DNA of 43,541 nt from an uncultured Bacteroides sp. (GTDB taxonomy: Bacteria > Bacteroidota > Bacteroidia > Bacteroidales > Bacteroidaceae). Shown here piece after piece: positions 1 through 9,780 of the stretch. How positions within the stretch are numbered: the stretch's first letter is position 1; every line of letters starts with the position of its first letter. Under the pieces are notes generated by a model. That model saw nothing but the letters and a program-made list of their open reading frames with translations. It searched no databases and was not told the DNA's origin. The stretch spans positions 1 through 43,541 of the forward strand of contig CALUFR010000044.1 in NCBI GenBank assembly GCA_944319875.1, written 5' to 3'. A program made the translations under genes and the position numbers.

Positions 1-1282
1 TATCGACAAGGCCGTTGCCAAGGTGGTTGAATCCATCAAGTCTCAGTCAGAGATGGTAGGCGACAACTACGACAAGATCGAACAGGTAGGTACCGTATCT
101 GCCAACAACGATCCGGTTATCGGTAAGCTCATTGCCGACGCCATGCGTAAGGTTTCCAAGGACGGTGTCATCACCATCGAGGAAGCCAAGGGTACGGACA
201 CTACAATCGGCGTGGTAGAAGGTATGCAGTTCGACCGCGGTTACCTGTCGGCTTACTTCGTTACCAATACCGAGAAGATGGAATGTGAGATGGAGAAACC
301 TTACATCCTGATTTACGACAAGAAGATCTCCAACCTGAAAGATTTCCTGCCTATCCTCGAACCCGCCGTGCAGACAGGCCGTCCGTTGCTGGTCATTGCA
401 GAGGACGTGGATAGCGAGGCACTGACCACCCTGGTAGTGAACCGCCTGCGCGGCCAGCTGAAGATTTGCGCCGTCAAGGCTCCGGGCTTCGGTGACCGCC
501 GTAAGGAGATGCTGGAAGACATCGCCGTATTGACCGGTGGTGTAGTTATCAGCGAAGAGAAGGGCTTGAAACTGGAGCAGGCTACTATCGAAATGCTGGG
601 TACCGCCGAGAAGGTGACCATCACGAAGGACAATACGACCATCGTAAACGGTGCCGGTGACAAGGAGAACATCAAGGAGCGTTGCGAGCAGATCAAGACT
701 CAGATTGCCGCCACGAAGAGCGACTACGACCGCGAGAAGCTTCAGGAGCGTCTGGCCAAGTTGTCGGGTGGCGTAGCCGTGCTCTACGTAGGTGCCGCTT
801 CCGAGGTTGAGATGAAGGAGAAGAAAGACCGTGTAGACGACGCCTTGCGTGCCACACGTGCCGCCATCGAGGAAGGTATCGTTCCGGGCGGTGGCGTAGC
901 CTACATCCGTGCCCTCGACTCCCTCGAAGGCCTCAAGGGCGACAATGCCGACGAGACCACGGGTATCGAGATCATCAAGCGCGCCATCGAAGAACCGCTT
1001 CGCCAGATTGTAGCCAATGCGGGCAAGGAAGGCGCCGTAGTGGTTCAGAAAGTACGCGAAGGCAAGGCTGACTTCGGTTACAACGCACGTACCGACGTGT
1101 ACGAGAACTTGCACGCCGCAGGTGTGGTAGACCCCGCCAAGGTGACGCGTGTAGCGTTGGAAAACGCCGCTTCCATCGCCGGCATGTTCCTCACGACGGA
1201 GTGTGTCATCGTAGAGAAGAAGGAAGACAAGCCCGAAATGCCGATGAACCCCGGTATGGGAGGCATGGGAGGCATGATGTAA
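1..1282 (+). CDS. groEL: Chaperonin GroEL (60 kDa), 5' end outside window
   Basis: ATP-driven cytosolic folding chamber subunit working with GroES. The reading frame is open from base 2 and runs 426 codons to TAA at 1280-1282, so about the first 120 residues of a usual 545-residue GroEL lie upstream. The apical and equatorial regions match GroEL closely: the [13 protein letters not shown] block, the [37 protein letters not shown] region written here in pieces, and [11 protein letters not shown]. The C-terminus ends in the typical flexible Gly-Met tail ([10 protein letters not shown]). An intrinsic terminator follows directly. The next gene downstream is a co-chaperone, so this is a protein-folding neighbourhood. 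groES is presumably just upstream but is not visible. Identification is certain. Confidence 0.98.
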   Translation, partial: IDKAVAKVVESIKSQSEMVGDNYDKIEQVGTVSANNDPVIGKLIADAMRKVSKDGVITIEEAKGTDTTIGVVEGMQFDRGYLSAYFVTNTEKMECEMEKPYILIYDKKISNLKDFLPILEPAVQTGRPLLVIAEDVDSEALTTLVVNRLRGQLKICAVKAPGFGDRRKEMLEDIAVLTGGVVISEEKGLKLEQATIEMLGTAEKVTITKDNTTIVNGAGDKENIKERCEQIKTQIAATKSDYDREKLQERLAKLSGGVAVLYVGAASEVEMKEKKDRVDDALRATRAAIEEGIVPGGGVAYIRALDSLEGLKGDNADETTGIEIIKRAIEEPLRQIVANAGKEGAVVVQKVREGKADFGYNARTDVYENLHAAGVVDPAKVTRVALENAASIAGMFLTTECVIVEKKEDKPEMPMNPGMGGMGGMM

Positions 1283-1318
1283 TCAGCCGTTTCCCCTGAT
1301 ACATAAATATATACGAAT

Positions 1319-1359
1319 AGCCGCGGTGTCTTGTCAGAGAGATGCCGCGGCTTTTTTTT
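1319..1359 (+). terminator. Intrinsic terminator after groEL
   Basis: Stem AGCCGCGG (1319-1326) pairs with CCGCGGCT (1345-1352), followed by a run of eight T. It separates groEL from the cbpA gene. Confidence 0.9.
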
Positions 1360-1384
1360 AATCATAACTTATTCATTTGGAACT

Positions 1385-2344
1385 ATGGCTTTTATCGATT
1401 ATTACCAAGTGTTGGGCGTGGACAAAGCTGCTTCGCAAGACGACATCAAGAAAGCCTATCGCAAACTGGCGCGTAAGTTTCATCCTGACCTGAACCCCAA
1501 TGACCCTACGGCCAAAGAGAAATTCCAGGCAATCAACGAAGCTAACGAGGTGCTGAGCGATCCCGAAAAGCGTAAGAAGTACGATGAGTACGGAGAGCAC
1601 TGGAAGCACGCGGACGAGTTTGAGGCGCAGAAACGGGCACGGCAAGCGGGTGGCTTCGGTGGCTTTGGAGGCTTCGGCGGGCAGGAGTTCCATACCGCCG
1701 GGAACGGTACTTACTGGTACTCGTCCGACGGGCAGGAATTCACCGGTAGCAATGCCGGAGGCTTCTCCGACTTCTTTGAGGAGCTTTTCGGCCATCGCGC
1801 GCAAAGCGCCAGGGGAGGCGCCGGTGCCGGCTTTCGCGGACGGGACTATCAGGCGGAACTGGAGTTGTCGTTGCGTGAGGCCGCACAGACCCATAAGCAA
1901 ATCCTCACCGTGGGTGGCAAGCAGGTGCGCATCACCATTCCCGCCGGTGTGGCCGACGGGCAGGTCATCAAGCTGAAAGGCTACGGCGCCCCCGGCATGA
2001 ATGGAGGCCCGGCAGGAGAGTTGTACATCACTTTTGTCATCCCCGAAGACCCCGTGTTCAGGCGTCTGGGCGACGATTTGTATGTCAATGTCAACATCGA
2101 CCTTTATACGGCCGTATTGGGCGGCGATGTGTTGGTGAATACCTTGGACGGACAAGTGCGCCTCAAGGTCAATCCCGAAACTCAAAACGGCACGAAAGTG
2201 CGCCTCAAGGGCAAAGGTTTTCCCGTTTACAAGCAGGAAGGCCGTGCGGGCGACCTTATCGTAACTTATACGGTTCAGTTGCCTACCCATCTGACTGAAC
2301 GGCAGAAAGAAGCCTTCCGTGAATTGCAACGTATGAACCATTAA
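1385..2344 (+). CDS. cbpA: CbpA-type DnaJ co-chaperone
   Basis: J-domain protein that delivers clients to DnaK and stimulates its ATPase. 319 residues from ATG 1385. An N-terminal J domain (residues about 4-70) contains the HPD tripeptide, then a Gly/Phe-rich linker ([11 protein letters not shown]), then the two beta-sandwich substrate-binding C-terminal domains. The CxxCxGxG zinc-finger repeats of DnaJ are absent, which places it in the CbpA/DnaJ class B group. The upstream in-frame TTG at 1331 lies inside the groEL terminator, so ATG 1385 is preferred. It sits 13 bp before a CbpM-like gene, the same pairing as in E. coli cbpAM. Confidence 0.93.
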   Translation: MAFIDYYQVLGVDKAASQDDIKKAYRKLARKFHPDLNPNDPTAKEKFQAINEANEVLSDPEKRKKYDEYGEHWKHADEFEAQKRARQAGGFGGFGGFGGQEFHTAGNGTYWYSSDGQEFTGSNAGGFSDFFEELFGHRAQSARGGAGAGFRGRDYQAELELSLREAAQTHKQILTVGGKQVRITIPAGVADGQVIKLKGYGAPGMNGGPAGELYITFVIPEDPVFRRLGDDLYVNVNIDLYTAVLGGDVLVNTLDGQVRLKVNPETQNGTKVRLKGKGFPVYKQEGRAGDLIVTYTVQLPTHLTERQKEAFRELQRMNH

Positions 2345-2357
2345 ACCGAGTATCGCT

Positions 2358-2654
2358 ATGCAAAACGATTTGATTATAGTCAGTGACTATTGTGACAAGT
2401 GCCACATAGACACCTCATTCATAGACCTGTTGGAGGAAAACGGGCTGATAGACCTTTGTCGCGAGGACGGCGGACGCTATCTGTACGTGGCTCAGCTGCC
2501 CGAGGTGGAGCGTTATAGCCGCCTGTATTATGACCTTTCCATCAACATGGAGGGCATCGACGCCATCCGCCACCTGCTGGCGCGCATGGACGAGATGCAG
2601 AAGGAAATCGACCGCCTGCACGCCCGCCTCCGGCTTTATGGAGATACGTTCTGA
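2358..2654 (+). CDS. cbpM: CbpM-like chaperone modulator
   Basis: 98-residue protein. The N-terminal half has a MerR-like winged fold pattern (FIDLLEENGLIDLCREDGGRYLYVAQLPEVER in two parts), and the C-terminal half is a heptad-rich helix (MDEMQKEIDRLHARLRL). In E. coli CbpM binds the CbpA J domain and blocks its action on DnaK. The position immediately after cbpA supports the same role here. It carries two cysteines in a CDKC arrangement near residue 12; whether these matter is not known. The assignment rests on size, pattern and gene pairing. Confidence 0.85.
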   Translation: MQNDLIIVSDYCDKCHIDTSFIDLLEENGLIDLCREDGGRYLYVAQLPEVERYSRLYYDLSINMEGIDAIRHLLARMDEMQKEIDRLHARLRLYGDTF

Positions 2655-2671
2655 AGAAGGGGCGGCGGTCA

Positions 2672-3316
2672 TCATCTCTTCAGGCGGAAATGAAACTTGT
2701 GGCCTTCGAACACGGTTTCTACAAGACCATATCGGATAAACCGGGCCAGCAGGTTCTCGGCCGCCCGACGAGGGAGACGTGCCAGGCGGCAATAGCGGTT
2801 CAAGGAAAGCAGGTCGTTATGCTCCAGCAGGTTGAGTAGCAATTGCTCGCGCTCGGTGTATTCCGTCAGTTCGCCGGCCGGGCTTCCGCTTTGCTCCCAT
2901 ACGCGCAGGTGCACGGGAGTGGCCAGGATGTTTTCGTCCTTGACGCGCAGGTAAGCCAGGTCTCTTCCTGACTCGTCTTTGGCGTAGACGGGCTTCTGGC
3001 GACTTTCCTCGACCTCCACTATCAGGATTTGGCGCCCTTCCACCAGATAGGTCTGCATGTCATAGTCAATCTTGGGGGTGCAATAAAGGTCGGCGGCGGC
3101 CTCAATCATGTATTTTTCTTCTTCGGAGCGAATGCCGGCAATCCGTCCGTTGTCCTTTACGCCAATCAGTAGTCGTCCGCCTTCCGTGTTGGCAAAGGCG
3201 GATAGTGTCTTGGCTATCTTGCGGGCATCGGATATTTCGAACTTGAAATCCTGTTGTTGGTGTTCGCCCTCGGCGATCAGTGCGTGTATATAATCGGTGT
3301 CTATCTGAAGTTTCAT
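2672..3316 (-). CDS. AlbA_2 (Schlafen-type) domain protein, putative nucleic-acid binding regulator
   Basis: 214 residues from ATG 3314-3316. The N-terminal 120 residues match the AlbA_2 / divergent AAA_4 domain: QQDFKFEISDARKIAKTLSAFANTEGGRLLIGVKDNGRIAG, written here only to note the typical E..DF.., SAFANTEGG and LIGVKDNG motifs. A C-terminal segment (from about residue 150) looks like a winged helix (LLNLLEHNDLLSLNRYCRLA). A longer start 12 codons upstream exists, but the -7 box at 3322-3329 would then lie inside the gene, so the shorter start is chosen. Convergent with cbpM. Function unknown; proteins of this family are often annotated as ATP-binding or RNA-binding regulators. Confidence 0.8.
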   Translation of the reverse strand: MKLQIDTDYIHALIAEGEHQQQDFKFEISDARKIAKTLSAFANTEGGRLLIGVKDNGRIAGIRSEEEKYMIEAAADLYCTPKIDYDMQTYLVEGRQILIVEVEESRQKPVYAKDESGRDLAYLRVKDENILATPVHLRVWEQSGSPAGELTEYTEREQLLLNLLEHNDLLSLNRYCRLARLPRRAAENLLARFIRYGLVETVFEGHKFHFRLKR

Positions 3317-3321
3317 GGGTG

Positions 3322-3329
3322 CAAAAGTA
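3322..3329 (-). promoter_or_regulatory. Bacteroidetes -7 box TACTTTTG
   Basis: Matches TAnnTTTG on the minus strand, only 5 bp before the ATG at 3316, implying a very short or absent leader for the AlbA_2 gene. No clear -33 TTTG. Confidence 0.5.
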
Positions 3330-3422
3330 GGGAAAAAACGCTGATAATTCATTTTTTAGCCCAATTTTGCGAATATGGCAAAAAAAAACTCCCTTTTTAT
3401 GTGTTTATTTCGCAAAAGAGTG

Positions 3423-3430
3423 TATTTTTG
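3423..3430 (+). promoter_or_regulatory. Bacteroidetes -7 box TATTTTTG
   Basis: Matches TAnnTTTG, 36 bp before the start of the histone-like gene, and divergent from the AlbA_2 gene promoter. Confidence 0.6.
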
Positions 3431-3466
3431 CCGTATATTATTAACAAGTAAATACGTAAAGGGATT

Positions 3467-3640
3467 ATGAAAGAATTAGTAGAAAAAGTTGCTGAGTTGT
3501 ATGCAGCATTTGAGAAAGATGCGAAAGCACAAGTAGAAAACGGAAATAAAGCTGCCGGTACGCGTGCACGCAAGGCTTCGTTGGAAATTGAAAAAGCAAT
3601 GAAAGCTTTCCGTAAGGCATCTTTGGAGGCTGCAAAATAA
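3467..3640 (+). CDS. Histone H1-like protein Hc1 family
   Basis: 57-residue highly charged, almost wholly helical protein starting MKELVEKVAELYAAFEKDA and containing NKAAGTRARKASLEIEKAM, the signature region of the short Bacteroidetes Hc1-like (PF07432) proteins. Rich in Lys and Ala with no Cys, Trp, Pro or His. Likely a nucleoid-associated protein binding DNA non-specifically. It has its own -7 box upstream and a strong terminator 24 bp downstream, so it is probably a single-gene transcript. Confidence 0.88.
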   Translation: MKELVEKVAELYAAFEKDAKAQVENGNKAAGTRARKASLEIEKAMKAFRKASLEAAK

Positions 3641-3663
3641 GTATAGCAGACAAAGAATGAAAG

Positions 3664-3700
3664 AAGGTGGATAGCCCTGAGAGGTATATCCACCTTTTTT
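3664..3700 (+). terminator. Terminator between histone-like gene and HAD gene
   Basis: Stem AAGGTGGATA (3664-3673) pairs with TATCCACCTT (3687-3696), followed by T-rich DNA on the plus strand. The minus side is also partly T-rich, so it may serve the convergent HAD gene, which ends at 3703. Confidence 0.85.
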
Positions 3701-3702
3701 CT

Positions 3703-4455
3703 TTATTGCCGGGAGGCCGTTTCGCGGATTGCCTGAATCACTTGCTCCCATTGGTCGCAAAATGCCTGCATGGAGGGGAAAAGCAGGTTGGCTCCCGCAT
3801 CGAGCAATACTTGTCCGTCCAGAGGACCGGTGTTGACCGCGATGGTAAAGATTCCGGCGGCGACACCGGCTTGTACGCCGATAGGTGCATTTTCGACTAC
3901 GATGGCTTCGTTGGGTGCGGCGTGAGCTTTTTGGAGTCCCAACAGGTAGGGCTCGGGATGAGGCTTGCCCCATTTGACATCGAAGGCGGTAACCATGTGT
4001 GCGCGGTCGAACGTGTCGGGATAGCTGTGCGAAAGCCGTTCAAGGAGCGAAGTTTGCCCCGAGCCGGTTACGAGTATGGGGGTGAGGGAAGCGGCTTTCA
4101 CCTTCTGCATCAATTCCCAGGCGCCGGGCATCCGCTTGGGTTCGGGATGTTTGCTGAATTCACGGCTCTTTTCCGCGTAGATTTCTTCAATCATTTCGGG
4201 GGTGGCATCCTTGCCGAACTGTCTCTGATAGACAATGTTGATGGTGGAAGCACCGGTGCGCCCCTCGTGCAGGAAGGCCTCTTCGCGGCTCAGGTGAAGT
4301 CCGTGACGCTCCATGACGGTATGCCAGGCGTCGGCATGGTAGGGCATGGAGTCGAAAAGGACACCATCCATGTCGAACAACACGGCCTTGAGATTGATAT
4401 AAGAATGCCCGCTACTTTTGAGATAGCGGGCTATAGCTTGTTGGATTGGACTCAT
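3703..4455 (-). CDS. HAD-superfamily phosphatase, beta-phosphoglucomutase-like
   Basis: 250 residues. Motif I DMDGVLFDS (Asp nucleophile and acid/base) near residue 28, a helical cap, motif II VTGSG, motif III Lys in KWGKPHPEPY and a motif IV region VVENAPIGVQAG. It belongs to the beta-PGM/phosphatase-like subgroup with a helical cap; substrates are small phosphorylated sugars or nucleotides. The ENAP version of motif IV is usual for one subgroup of these enzymes. The gene begins 3 bp after pgi ends, the last member of the lysS-gpsA-pgi operon. That location suggests a sugar-phosphate substrate, but the exact one cannot be told. Confidence 0.85.
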   Translation of the reverse strand: MSPIQQAIARYLKSSGHSYINLKAVLFDMDGVLFDSMPYHADAWHTVMERHGLHLSREEAFLHEGRTGASTINIVYQRQFGKDATPEMIEEIYAEKSREFSKHPEPKRMPGAWELMQKVKAASLTPILVTGSGQTSLLERLSHSYPDTFDRAHMVTAFDVKWGKPHPEPYLLGLQKAHAAPNEAIVVENAPIGVQAGVAAGIFTIAVNTGPLDGQVLLDAGANLLFPSMQAFCDQWEQVIQAIRETASRQ

Positions 4456-4458
4456 AAT

Positions 4459-5796
4459 TTATAGTCTTGCACGGATTGCTTTGGATTCTTCTTCGTAGCC
4501 GGGCTTGTTGAGCAGAGCGAACATGTTTCTCTTGTAAGCTTCTACTCCCGGTTGGTTGAAGGGGTTGACTCCCAGCAGATAGCCGCTGATGCCACAGGCT
4601 TTTTCGAAGAAATAGAGCAGGCCTCCGATGCTCTCTTCGTTGAGGGTCGGGACGGAAATGCGCATGTTGGGCACGCCGCCATCTACGTGAGCCAGCTGAG
4701 TGCCCAGTTCGGCCATCTTGTTCACTTCGTCCACACGCTTACCGGCCAGGAAGTTCAGGCCGTCCAGATTTTCATCATCACTGGGAACTTCCAGCTTGTG
4801 GGTGGGGTGTTCAACGGAGATGACGGTTTCGTAGATGGTGCGTTCGCCTTCCTGAATCCATTGTCCCATGGAGTGGAGGTCGGTGGAGAAGTCAACGGCC
4901 GCGGGGAAAATACCTTTGCCTTCCTTGCCTTCAGACTCGCCATACAATTGCTTCCACCACTCGTTGACGTAGTGGAGTTTGGGGTTGTAGTTCACCAGGA
5001 TCTCAATCTTCTTGCCGTTCTTGTACAGCTCGTTGCGTGTAGCGGCGTAGAGGGCGGCGGGATTTTCCGTAAAAGGAACGTCCAGGCCGCAAGCCTTTTC
5101 CATCTCGACGGCACCGGCTACCAGCTTCTCGATGTCAAATCCGGCTACGGCAATGGGGAGCAAGCCTACCGGTGTCAAGACAGAGAAACGACCACCTACA
5201 TTGTCGGGGATGATGAATGATTTGTATCCTTCCTTGTCGGCCGTTGTGCGGGCGGCGCCTTTCTTGGCGTCTGTTATGGCTACAATTACTTTTTTTGCCA
5301 TTTCCTTGCCTCGCTGATCCTCGCATTGTTTCTTCAGCAGGCGGAAAGCCAAGGCCGTTTCTGTAGTAGTACCGGATTTGGAAATATTGATGATGCCGAA
5401 TTTCTTGTCTTTCAGGTATTCGGTGAGCTCATATAAATAGTCCTCGCCAATATTGTGTCCGGCGAAAATAATCGTCGGTGTGTTTTTCTTTTCCTGTAGC
5501 CATACAAAGCTGTTGGACAGAGCCTCGATGACGGCGCGGGCGCCAAGATAACTTCCGCCGATGCCGGCCACGATTACTACTTCGCAATTTTCGCGTAGGG
5601 TTTGTGCGGTAGCTTTCAGGTCATTCAGATGTTCCTGAGTGATGGAGGAAGGCAAGTGTAGCCACCCTAAGAAATCGTTGCCTTTGCATGTGCCGTTTTC
5701 CAGGGCTTCCTGTGCTTCTTTTACTTGTGCTTCATAAGCAGCTACCTTCTCTTTGGAAATAAATCCCAATGTCTTTTCGATGTTCAAACTAATCAT
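4459..5796 (-). CDS. pgi: Glucose-6-phosphate isomerase
   Basis: Interconverts glucose-6-phosphate and fructose-6-phosphate in the cytosol. 445 residues, the usual length of the shorter bacterial PGI class. Visible motifs: [16 protein letters not shown] in the sugar-phosphate site, [17 protein letters not shown] (family signature), and [15 protein letters not shown]. The gene lies between gpsA (57 bp upstream) and the HAD phosphatase (3 bp downstream) on the same strand, so transcription together is likely. Confidence 0.97.
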   Translation of the reverse strand: MISLNIEKTLGFISKEKVAAYEAQVKEAQEALENGTCKGNDFLGWLHLPSSITQEHLNDLKATAQTLRENCEVVIVAGIGGSYLGARAVIEALSNSFVWLQEKKNTPTIIFAGHNIGEDYLYELTEYLKDKKFGIINISKSGTTTETALAFRLLKKQCEDQRGKEMAKKVIVAITDAKKGAARTTADKEGYKSFIIPDNVGGRFSVLTPVGLLPIAVAGFDIEKLVAGAVEMEKACGLDVPFTENPAALYAATRNELYKNGKKIEILVNYNPKLHYVNEWWKQLYGESEGKEGKGIFPAAVDFSTDLHSMGQWIQEGERTIYETVISVEHPTHKLEVPSDDENLDGLNFLAGKRVDEVNKMAELGTQLAHVDGGVPNMRISVPTLNEESIGGLLYFFEKACGISGYLLGVNPFNQPGVEAYKRNMFALLNKPGYEEESKAIRARL

Positions 5797-5853
5797 GTTA
5801 TTCTCAGTTTTAAAGTTTCTTCTACCTTTTTACATCATGACCCGGTCGTCTTG

Positions 5854-6849
5854 TCAACGGAAGGAGTCAGTCAGTAATTTTATTTCTATCATGGGTGATA
5901 TCCGCTCATACAGGATGTTGTAAACGGCATCCAAAATCGGCATATTCACATGGTAGTGTTTATTTATTTCCTTGATACATTTAGTTCCATAATATCCTTC
6001 GGCGATCATCTCCATTTCGATTTGTGCGCTTTTCACCGAATATCCTTTTCCAATCATGGTGCCGAACGTGCGGTTGCGGCTGAAGTTTGAGTAGCTTGTA
6101 ACCAGTAAGTCGCCCAAGTAGGCGGAGTCGCTCACGTTGCGGTTAATGGGATGGACGGTTTGCAGGAAGCGGTTCATTTCCTGAATGGCGTTAGAAATGA
6201 GTACGGCTTGAAAGTTGTCTCCATACTTCAGGCCATTGCAGATGCCGGCGGCGATGGCATAGACATTCTTCAGCACCGAGCCGTATTCGATACCAGCCAC
6301 GTCGTTGCTGACCGAAGTCTTAATGTAGGAACTGCTGAGGAGACGGGCGAAAACAGAGGCTTTCTCGATGTCCGGGCAAGCGATAGTGAGGTAGGAAAGG
6401 CGCTCCAAGGCCACCTCCTCGGCGTGGCAGGGACCTGCCACTACGGCAATGTTTTCGGACGGTACTCCGTATTCCTTGGTAAAATACTCGGAAACGATGA
6501 GGTTGTCGTCGGGGACGATGCCTTTGATGGCGGTAATGATAAACTTGTCCTTAATTTTCGTCTTCAGTTTTTTCAAATGTGATTTGAGGTAAGGTGAAGG
6601 TGTTACGAATATCAAGGTGTCGGAAGCTTTCACCACGTCATTGATATTGGAACTGAAATTGATGCGTTTGGTGTCGAACTTGACGCCCGTCAGATAGGCG
6701 GGATTATGGCCCAGTCGTTTGAAATCGGCAATGCGGTCATCGCGCCGCATATACCAATTTATTGACTCTGCCTGGTTGAGCACCATTTTGGCAATGGCCG
6801 TTGCCCAACTTCCTCCGCCCATGATGGCTATCTTTCCGGGAACTTTCAT
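5854..6849 (-). CDS. gpsA: Glycerol-3-phosphate dehydrogenase [NAD(P)+]
   Basis: Makes sn-glycerol-3-phosphate from dihydroxyacetone phosphate for phospholipid synthesis. 331 residues. N-terminal Rossmann motif [12 protein letters not shown] (residues about 11-22), the TAIKGI segment carrying a family Lys, AGPCHAEEV and the [17 protein letters not shown] substrate-binding helix with its catalytic Lys. The start is 10 bp after lysS ends, so it is co-transcribed with lysS. Confidence 0.96.
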   Translation of the reverse strand: MKVPGKIAIMGGGSWATAIAKMVLNQAESINWYMRRDDRIADFKRLGHNPAYLTGVKFDTKRINFSSNINDVVKASDTLIFVTPSPYLKSHLKKLKTKIKDKFIITAIKGIVPDDNLIVSEYFTKEYGVPSENIAVVAGPCHAEEVALERLSYLTIACPDIEKASVFARLLSSSYIKTSVSNDVAGIEYGSVLKNVYAIAAGICNGLKYGDNFQAVLISNAIQEMNRFLQTVHPINRNVSDSAYLGDLLVTSYSNFSRNRTFGTMIGKGYSVKSAQIEMEMIAEGYYGTKCIKEINKHYHVNMPILDAVYNILYERISPMIEIKLLTDSFR

Positions 6850-6859
6850 TTCTCTTCTG

Positions 6860-8590
6860 TTAGTTCTTCAGTTTCTCAATCCAACCTGCCACATCGTTTA
6901 CGCTTGGATTGGTCAGCTCCAGTTTGTATTTCTTGTTGATGCCGCAAATATCCATGTGTAGTTTCTGCGGGTTTACTTCTGCCATGTCGCTTACCAGGTT
7001 GTATCCGGCTTTTTGAATGACGGGAACCCATTCTTCCGCGATGCCCAATTCCATGTACTTGGCGGGAGCATCTTTCGGAGCCGCTTTTTCGGGGCGCATT
7101 TGCGGGAAGAACAATACTTCTTGGATGAACGCTTTACCCGTCATGAGCATGGTCAGGCGGTCGATGCCTATGCCGATGCCCGACGTGGGAGGCATGCCAT
7201 ATTGCAGGGCTTTCAAGAAGTCCTGGTCGATGAACATGGCTTCGTCATCTCCTTTCTCGCTCAGGCGGAGCTGTTCTTTGAAGCGCTCTTCCTGGTCGAT
7301 GGGATCGTTCAGCTCGCTATATGCGTTGGCCAGCTCCTTGCCGTTCACCATCAGTTCGAAGCGTTCGGTCAATCCAGGCTTGCTACGGTGCATTTTGGTA
7401 AGCGGACTCATCTCGACGGGGTAGTCGGTGATGAAAGTCGGTTGAATGAAGGTGCCTTCGCAAAATTCGCCGAAGATTTCGTCGATGAGCTTGCCTTTGC
7501 CCATCGTGTCGTCTATCTCCATTTTCAGTTCTTTGCAGATTTGGCGGATTTCGTCCTCGCTCTTGCCGTTGAGGTCATAACCGGTCTTTTCCCGGATGGC
7601 ATCAAGGATGGGAAGGCGGCGGTAGGGAGCTTTGAAACTGATGGTCTTGCCGTCGATTTCGGTTTCTGTACAACCGTTTACGGCAATGCAGATGCGCTCC
7701 AGCAACTTTTCGGTGAAGCTCATCATCCAGTTGTAATCCTTATATTGCACATACAACTCCATGCAGGTGAACTCCGGATTGTGGTTCTTGTCCATGCCTT
7801 CGTTTCGGAAGTTTTTGCCGATTTCGTATACACCCTCGAAGCCGCCCACGATGAGCCGCTTCAGGTAAAGCTCGGTGGCGATGCGCAGGTAGAGGTCGAT
7901 GTCCAGTGAATTGTGGTGGGTAATGAACGGACGGGCGCTGGCTCCACCGGGGATGGATTGCAGAATTGGTGTTTCTACTTCCGTGTAACCCGCTTCGTCG
8001 AGTACGGCACGCATGGTTTGTACCACCTTGGCTCTTTTTAGGAAAGTGTCCTTCACACCGTCGTTTACGATGAGGTCAACATAGCGTTGGCGGTAACGCA
8101 ATTCAGGATCTTCGAAAGAGTCATAGGCCACTCCGTCCTTGTACTTTACAATCGGCAGGGGCTTGATGCTTTTGGCCAGTACGGTCAGTTTCTTGGCGTG
8201 TACGCTGATTTCTCCCATTTGTGTGCGGAAGACGAATCCTTCGATGCCGATGAAGTCACCCAAGTCGAGTAAGCGTTTGAACACGGTGTTATACATGTCT
8301 TTGTTCTCGTCGGGGCAGATGTCATCGCGGGTGATGTACACCTGGATGCGCCCTTTGGAGTCCTGCAATTCGATGAAAGAGGCCTTTCCCATGATGCGGC
8401 GACTCATCATACGCCCTGCAATAGACACTTGACGGGGTTCGTCATCGTCCTTGAATTCGGCTTTTATATCTGTGGAGAAAGCATTGGTTACATACTCTGC
8501 CGCGGGATAGGGGTCAATGCCCATCGCGCGAAGTTCATTCATGCTGTTGCGGCGGATAATTTCCTGTTCACTTAGTTCTAAAACGTTCAT
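6860..8590 (-). CDS. lysS: Lysyl-tRNA synthetase, class II
   Basis: Charges tRNA-Lys. 576 residues from ATG 8588-8590 ([10 protein letters not shown]); an in-frame start 30 bp upstream would include the -7 box region. N-terminal OB-fold (residues about 55-160), then the class II core with motif 1 ([13 protein letters not shown]), motif 2 ([15 protein letters not shown]) and motif 3 ([13 protein letters not shown]). About 70 residues follow motif 3 (from [10 protein letters not shown] to the end), a helical extension seen in Bacteroidetes LysRS but absent from the 505-residue E. coli enzyme. First gene of the lysS-gpsA-pgi-HAD operon. Confidence 0.97.
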   Translation of the reverse strand: MNVLELSEQEIIRRNSMNELRAMGIDPYPAAEYVTNAFSTDIKAEFKDDDEPRQVSIAGRMMSRRIMGKASFIELQDSKGRIQVYITRDDICPDENKDMYNTVFKRLLDLGDFIGIEGFVFRTQMGEISVHAKKLTVLAKSIKPLPIVKYKDGVAYDSFEDPELRYRQRYVDLIVNDGVKDTFLKRAKVVQTMRAVLDEAGYTEVETPILQSIPGGASARPFITHHNSLDIDLYLRIATELYLKRLIVGGFEGVYEIGKNFRNEGMDKNHNPEFTCMELYVQYKDYNWMMSFTEKLLERICIAVNGCTETEIDGKTISFKAPYRRLPILDAIREKTGYDLNGKSEDEIRQICKELKMEIDDTMGKGKLIDEIFGEFCEGTFIQPTFITDYPVEMSPLTKMHRSKPGLTERFELMVNGKELANAYSELNDPIDQEERFKEQLRLSEKGDDEAMFIDQDFLKALQYGMPPTSGIGIGIDRLTMLMTGKAFIQEVLFFPQMRPEKAAPKDAPAKYMELGIAEEWVPVIQKAGYNLVSDMAEVNPQKLHMDICGINKKYKLELTNPSVNDVAGWIEKLKN

Positions 8591-8617
8591 ATTAGTCAAT
8601 TTCACTCTATTTGGGGA

Positions 8618-8625
8618 CAAAAATA
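8618..8625 (-). promoter_or_regulatory. -7 box TATTTTTG for lysS
   Basis: TAnnTTTG match on the minus strand, 27 bp upstream of the lysS start. No clear -33 TTTG at the expected distance. Confidence 0.6.
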
Positions 8626-8672
8626 CGAAACATTTTTCACATTCTTACACTTTTTGCCCGCATTTTCCTTGA

Positions 8673-9710
8673 TTAGAAGCGTACCTGCAACTGGGTTTGT
8701 AGCAGATTGGAGTCGGCGGACAGCTTGCGGTCACAACGGGTATATTGTACTTGCAGGCGGCACTTGGGGTAGAACCACCATTGTAGCCCTGCCACGTAGT
8801 TCGTTTGCTTGTTGCGCTTCGCCTTGTCTTTGTTGAAATAATCGTAGGAGGCTATGACGTCTATGTGCGGCCATACGTGAACGGCGGCCGTGGCATAACC
8901 GCCCTCGCTCTTCACGTGTCCGTCCTTGCCCGCCAGGTATTCAGTGCGAAAATCCAATGCCTTGAACTTCATCTTCATGCCTACCGCCCAGCGGTTTCGC
9001 TTGTAGCTGTCGCCAATCCGGATGTCCGGATTGACTTCTGAGAGGGCTACGGCACATCCTTTTCCGATGCTGAACGAGCCACCGATGGTCAGCCATTCCA
9101 AGGGATTGACGCTCAGATTGCCGACAATGTCCTTCTGGTGGTTTTTGTCTTTGAGGTTGATGCCTTGCCCGTTCATGACGGCCAGCTTGTAGCTCAGGTG
9201 TTTCTTGAACAAATCGCCGTAGACCATCAGCCCCATATCGCGTCCCGTGGTCGAACCATATAACGGATCGCTTCCGTTATATCCGGCCAGGTAGTTGACG
9301 GCTTGCGAATTGACGTTTATCAGTTCGAGCGTGCTGGGCGACATCGGATTCTCCATCGTGTACATGGTTTTGAACTGGCCGAGGCGCACGGACAAGCCGG
9401 GCAGGAAATGATATTCCGTATAGACTTCCAGTATCCTGGGTGAATTGGCCAGGCTGTACATGAAATAACAGAACCAATGGTCCGTTATCCGCCCGCGGGC
9501 CATGAGGATGGCGCGCTTCACTTCAAAGGTGTTGGTCTTGGCGGTTTCCAGGTCGTCATAGGTGTAGCCCACCTGAACATATCCTTCCAGGGTGATGCGC
9601 TCCTTTAGTGTATTGACCACGTTTCCCGGTTTGGATGGTTTCTTGTCTTCTTGTGCGGAAGCGACGGACAGGAGTGTGCAGGCAAGCAACAATGTCAGTA
9701 GTTTCTTCAT
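8673..9710 (-). CDS. Outer-membrane porin, Porin_O_P family
   Basis: 345 residues from ATG 9708-9710, beginning with a clear signal peptide (MKKLLTLLLACTLLSVASAQ). The mature part is a string of amphipathic beta strands with many aromatic residues, ending in F (QLQVRF), as expected of an outer-membrane barrel. The start GYVQVGYTYDDLE and the GRITDHWFCYFMYSLANSPRI-type strands fit the phosphate-selective porin O/P family. Solute specificity cannot be told. The frame stays open 76 codons upstream through the pgk terminator, but the signal peptide fixes the start. It follows pgk but is separated from it by a strong hairpin. Confidence 0.85.
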   Translation of the reverse strand: MKKLLTLLLACTLLSVASAQEDKKPSKPGNVVNTLKERITLEGYVQVGYTYDDLETAKTNTFEVKRAILMARGRITDHWFCYFMYSLANSPRILEVYTEYHFLPGLSVRLGQFKTMYTMENPMSPSTLELINVNSQAVNYLAGYNGSDPLYGSTTGRDMGLMVYGDLFKKHLSYKLAVMNGQGINLKDKNHQKDIVGNLSVNPLEWLTIGGSFSIGKGCAVALSEVNPDIRIGDSYKRNRWAVGMKMKFKALDFRTEYLAGKDGHVKSEGGYATAAVHVWPHIDVIASYDYFNKDKAKRNKQTNYVAGLQWWFYPKCRLQVQYTRCDRKLSADSNLLQTQLQVRF

Positions 9711-9726
9711 GAGTTTGTGGAAAAAC

Positions 9727-9762
9727 AAAGGCAATCCGGCGTTTTTCACCGGATTGCCTTTT
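9727..9762 (-). terminator. Intrinsic terminator after pgk
   Basis: Near-perfect stem of about 12 bp (9727-9739 with 9749-9762) with a T-rich tail on the minus strand, between the pgk stop and the porin start. Confidence 0.85.
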
Positions 9763-9780
9763 ATTGAGATAGACAGGGTT

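Noticed and set aside
47-1114. 355-codon open frame on the minus strand opposite groEL
   Set aside because: Product has no family pattern; it results from GC-rich codon use of groEL, which is certain on the plus strand.
7013-7909. 298-codon plus-strand frame opposite lysS
   Set aside because: Shadow of lysS, whose class II motifs are unmistakable.
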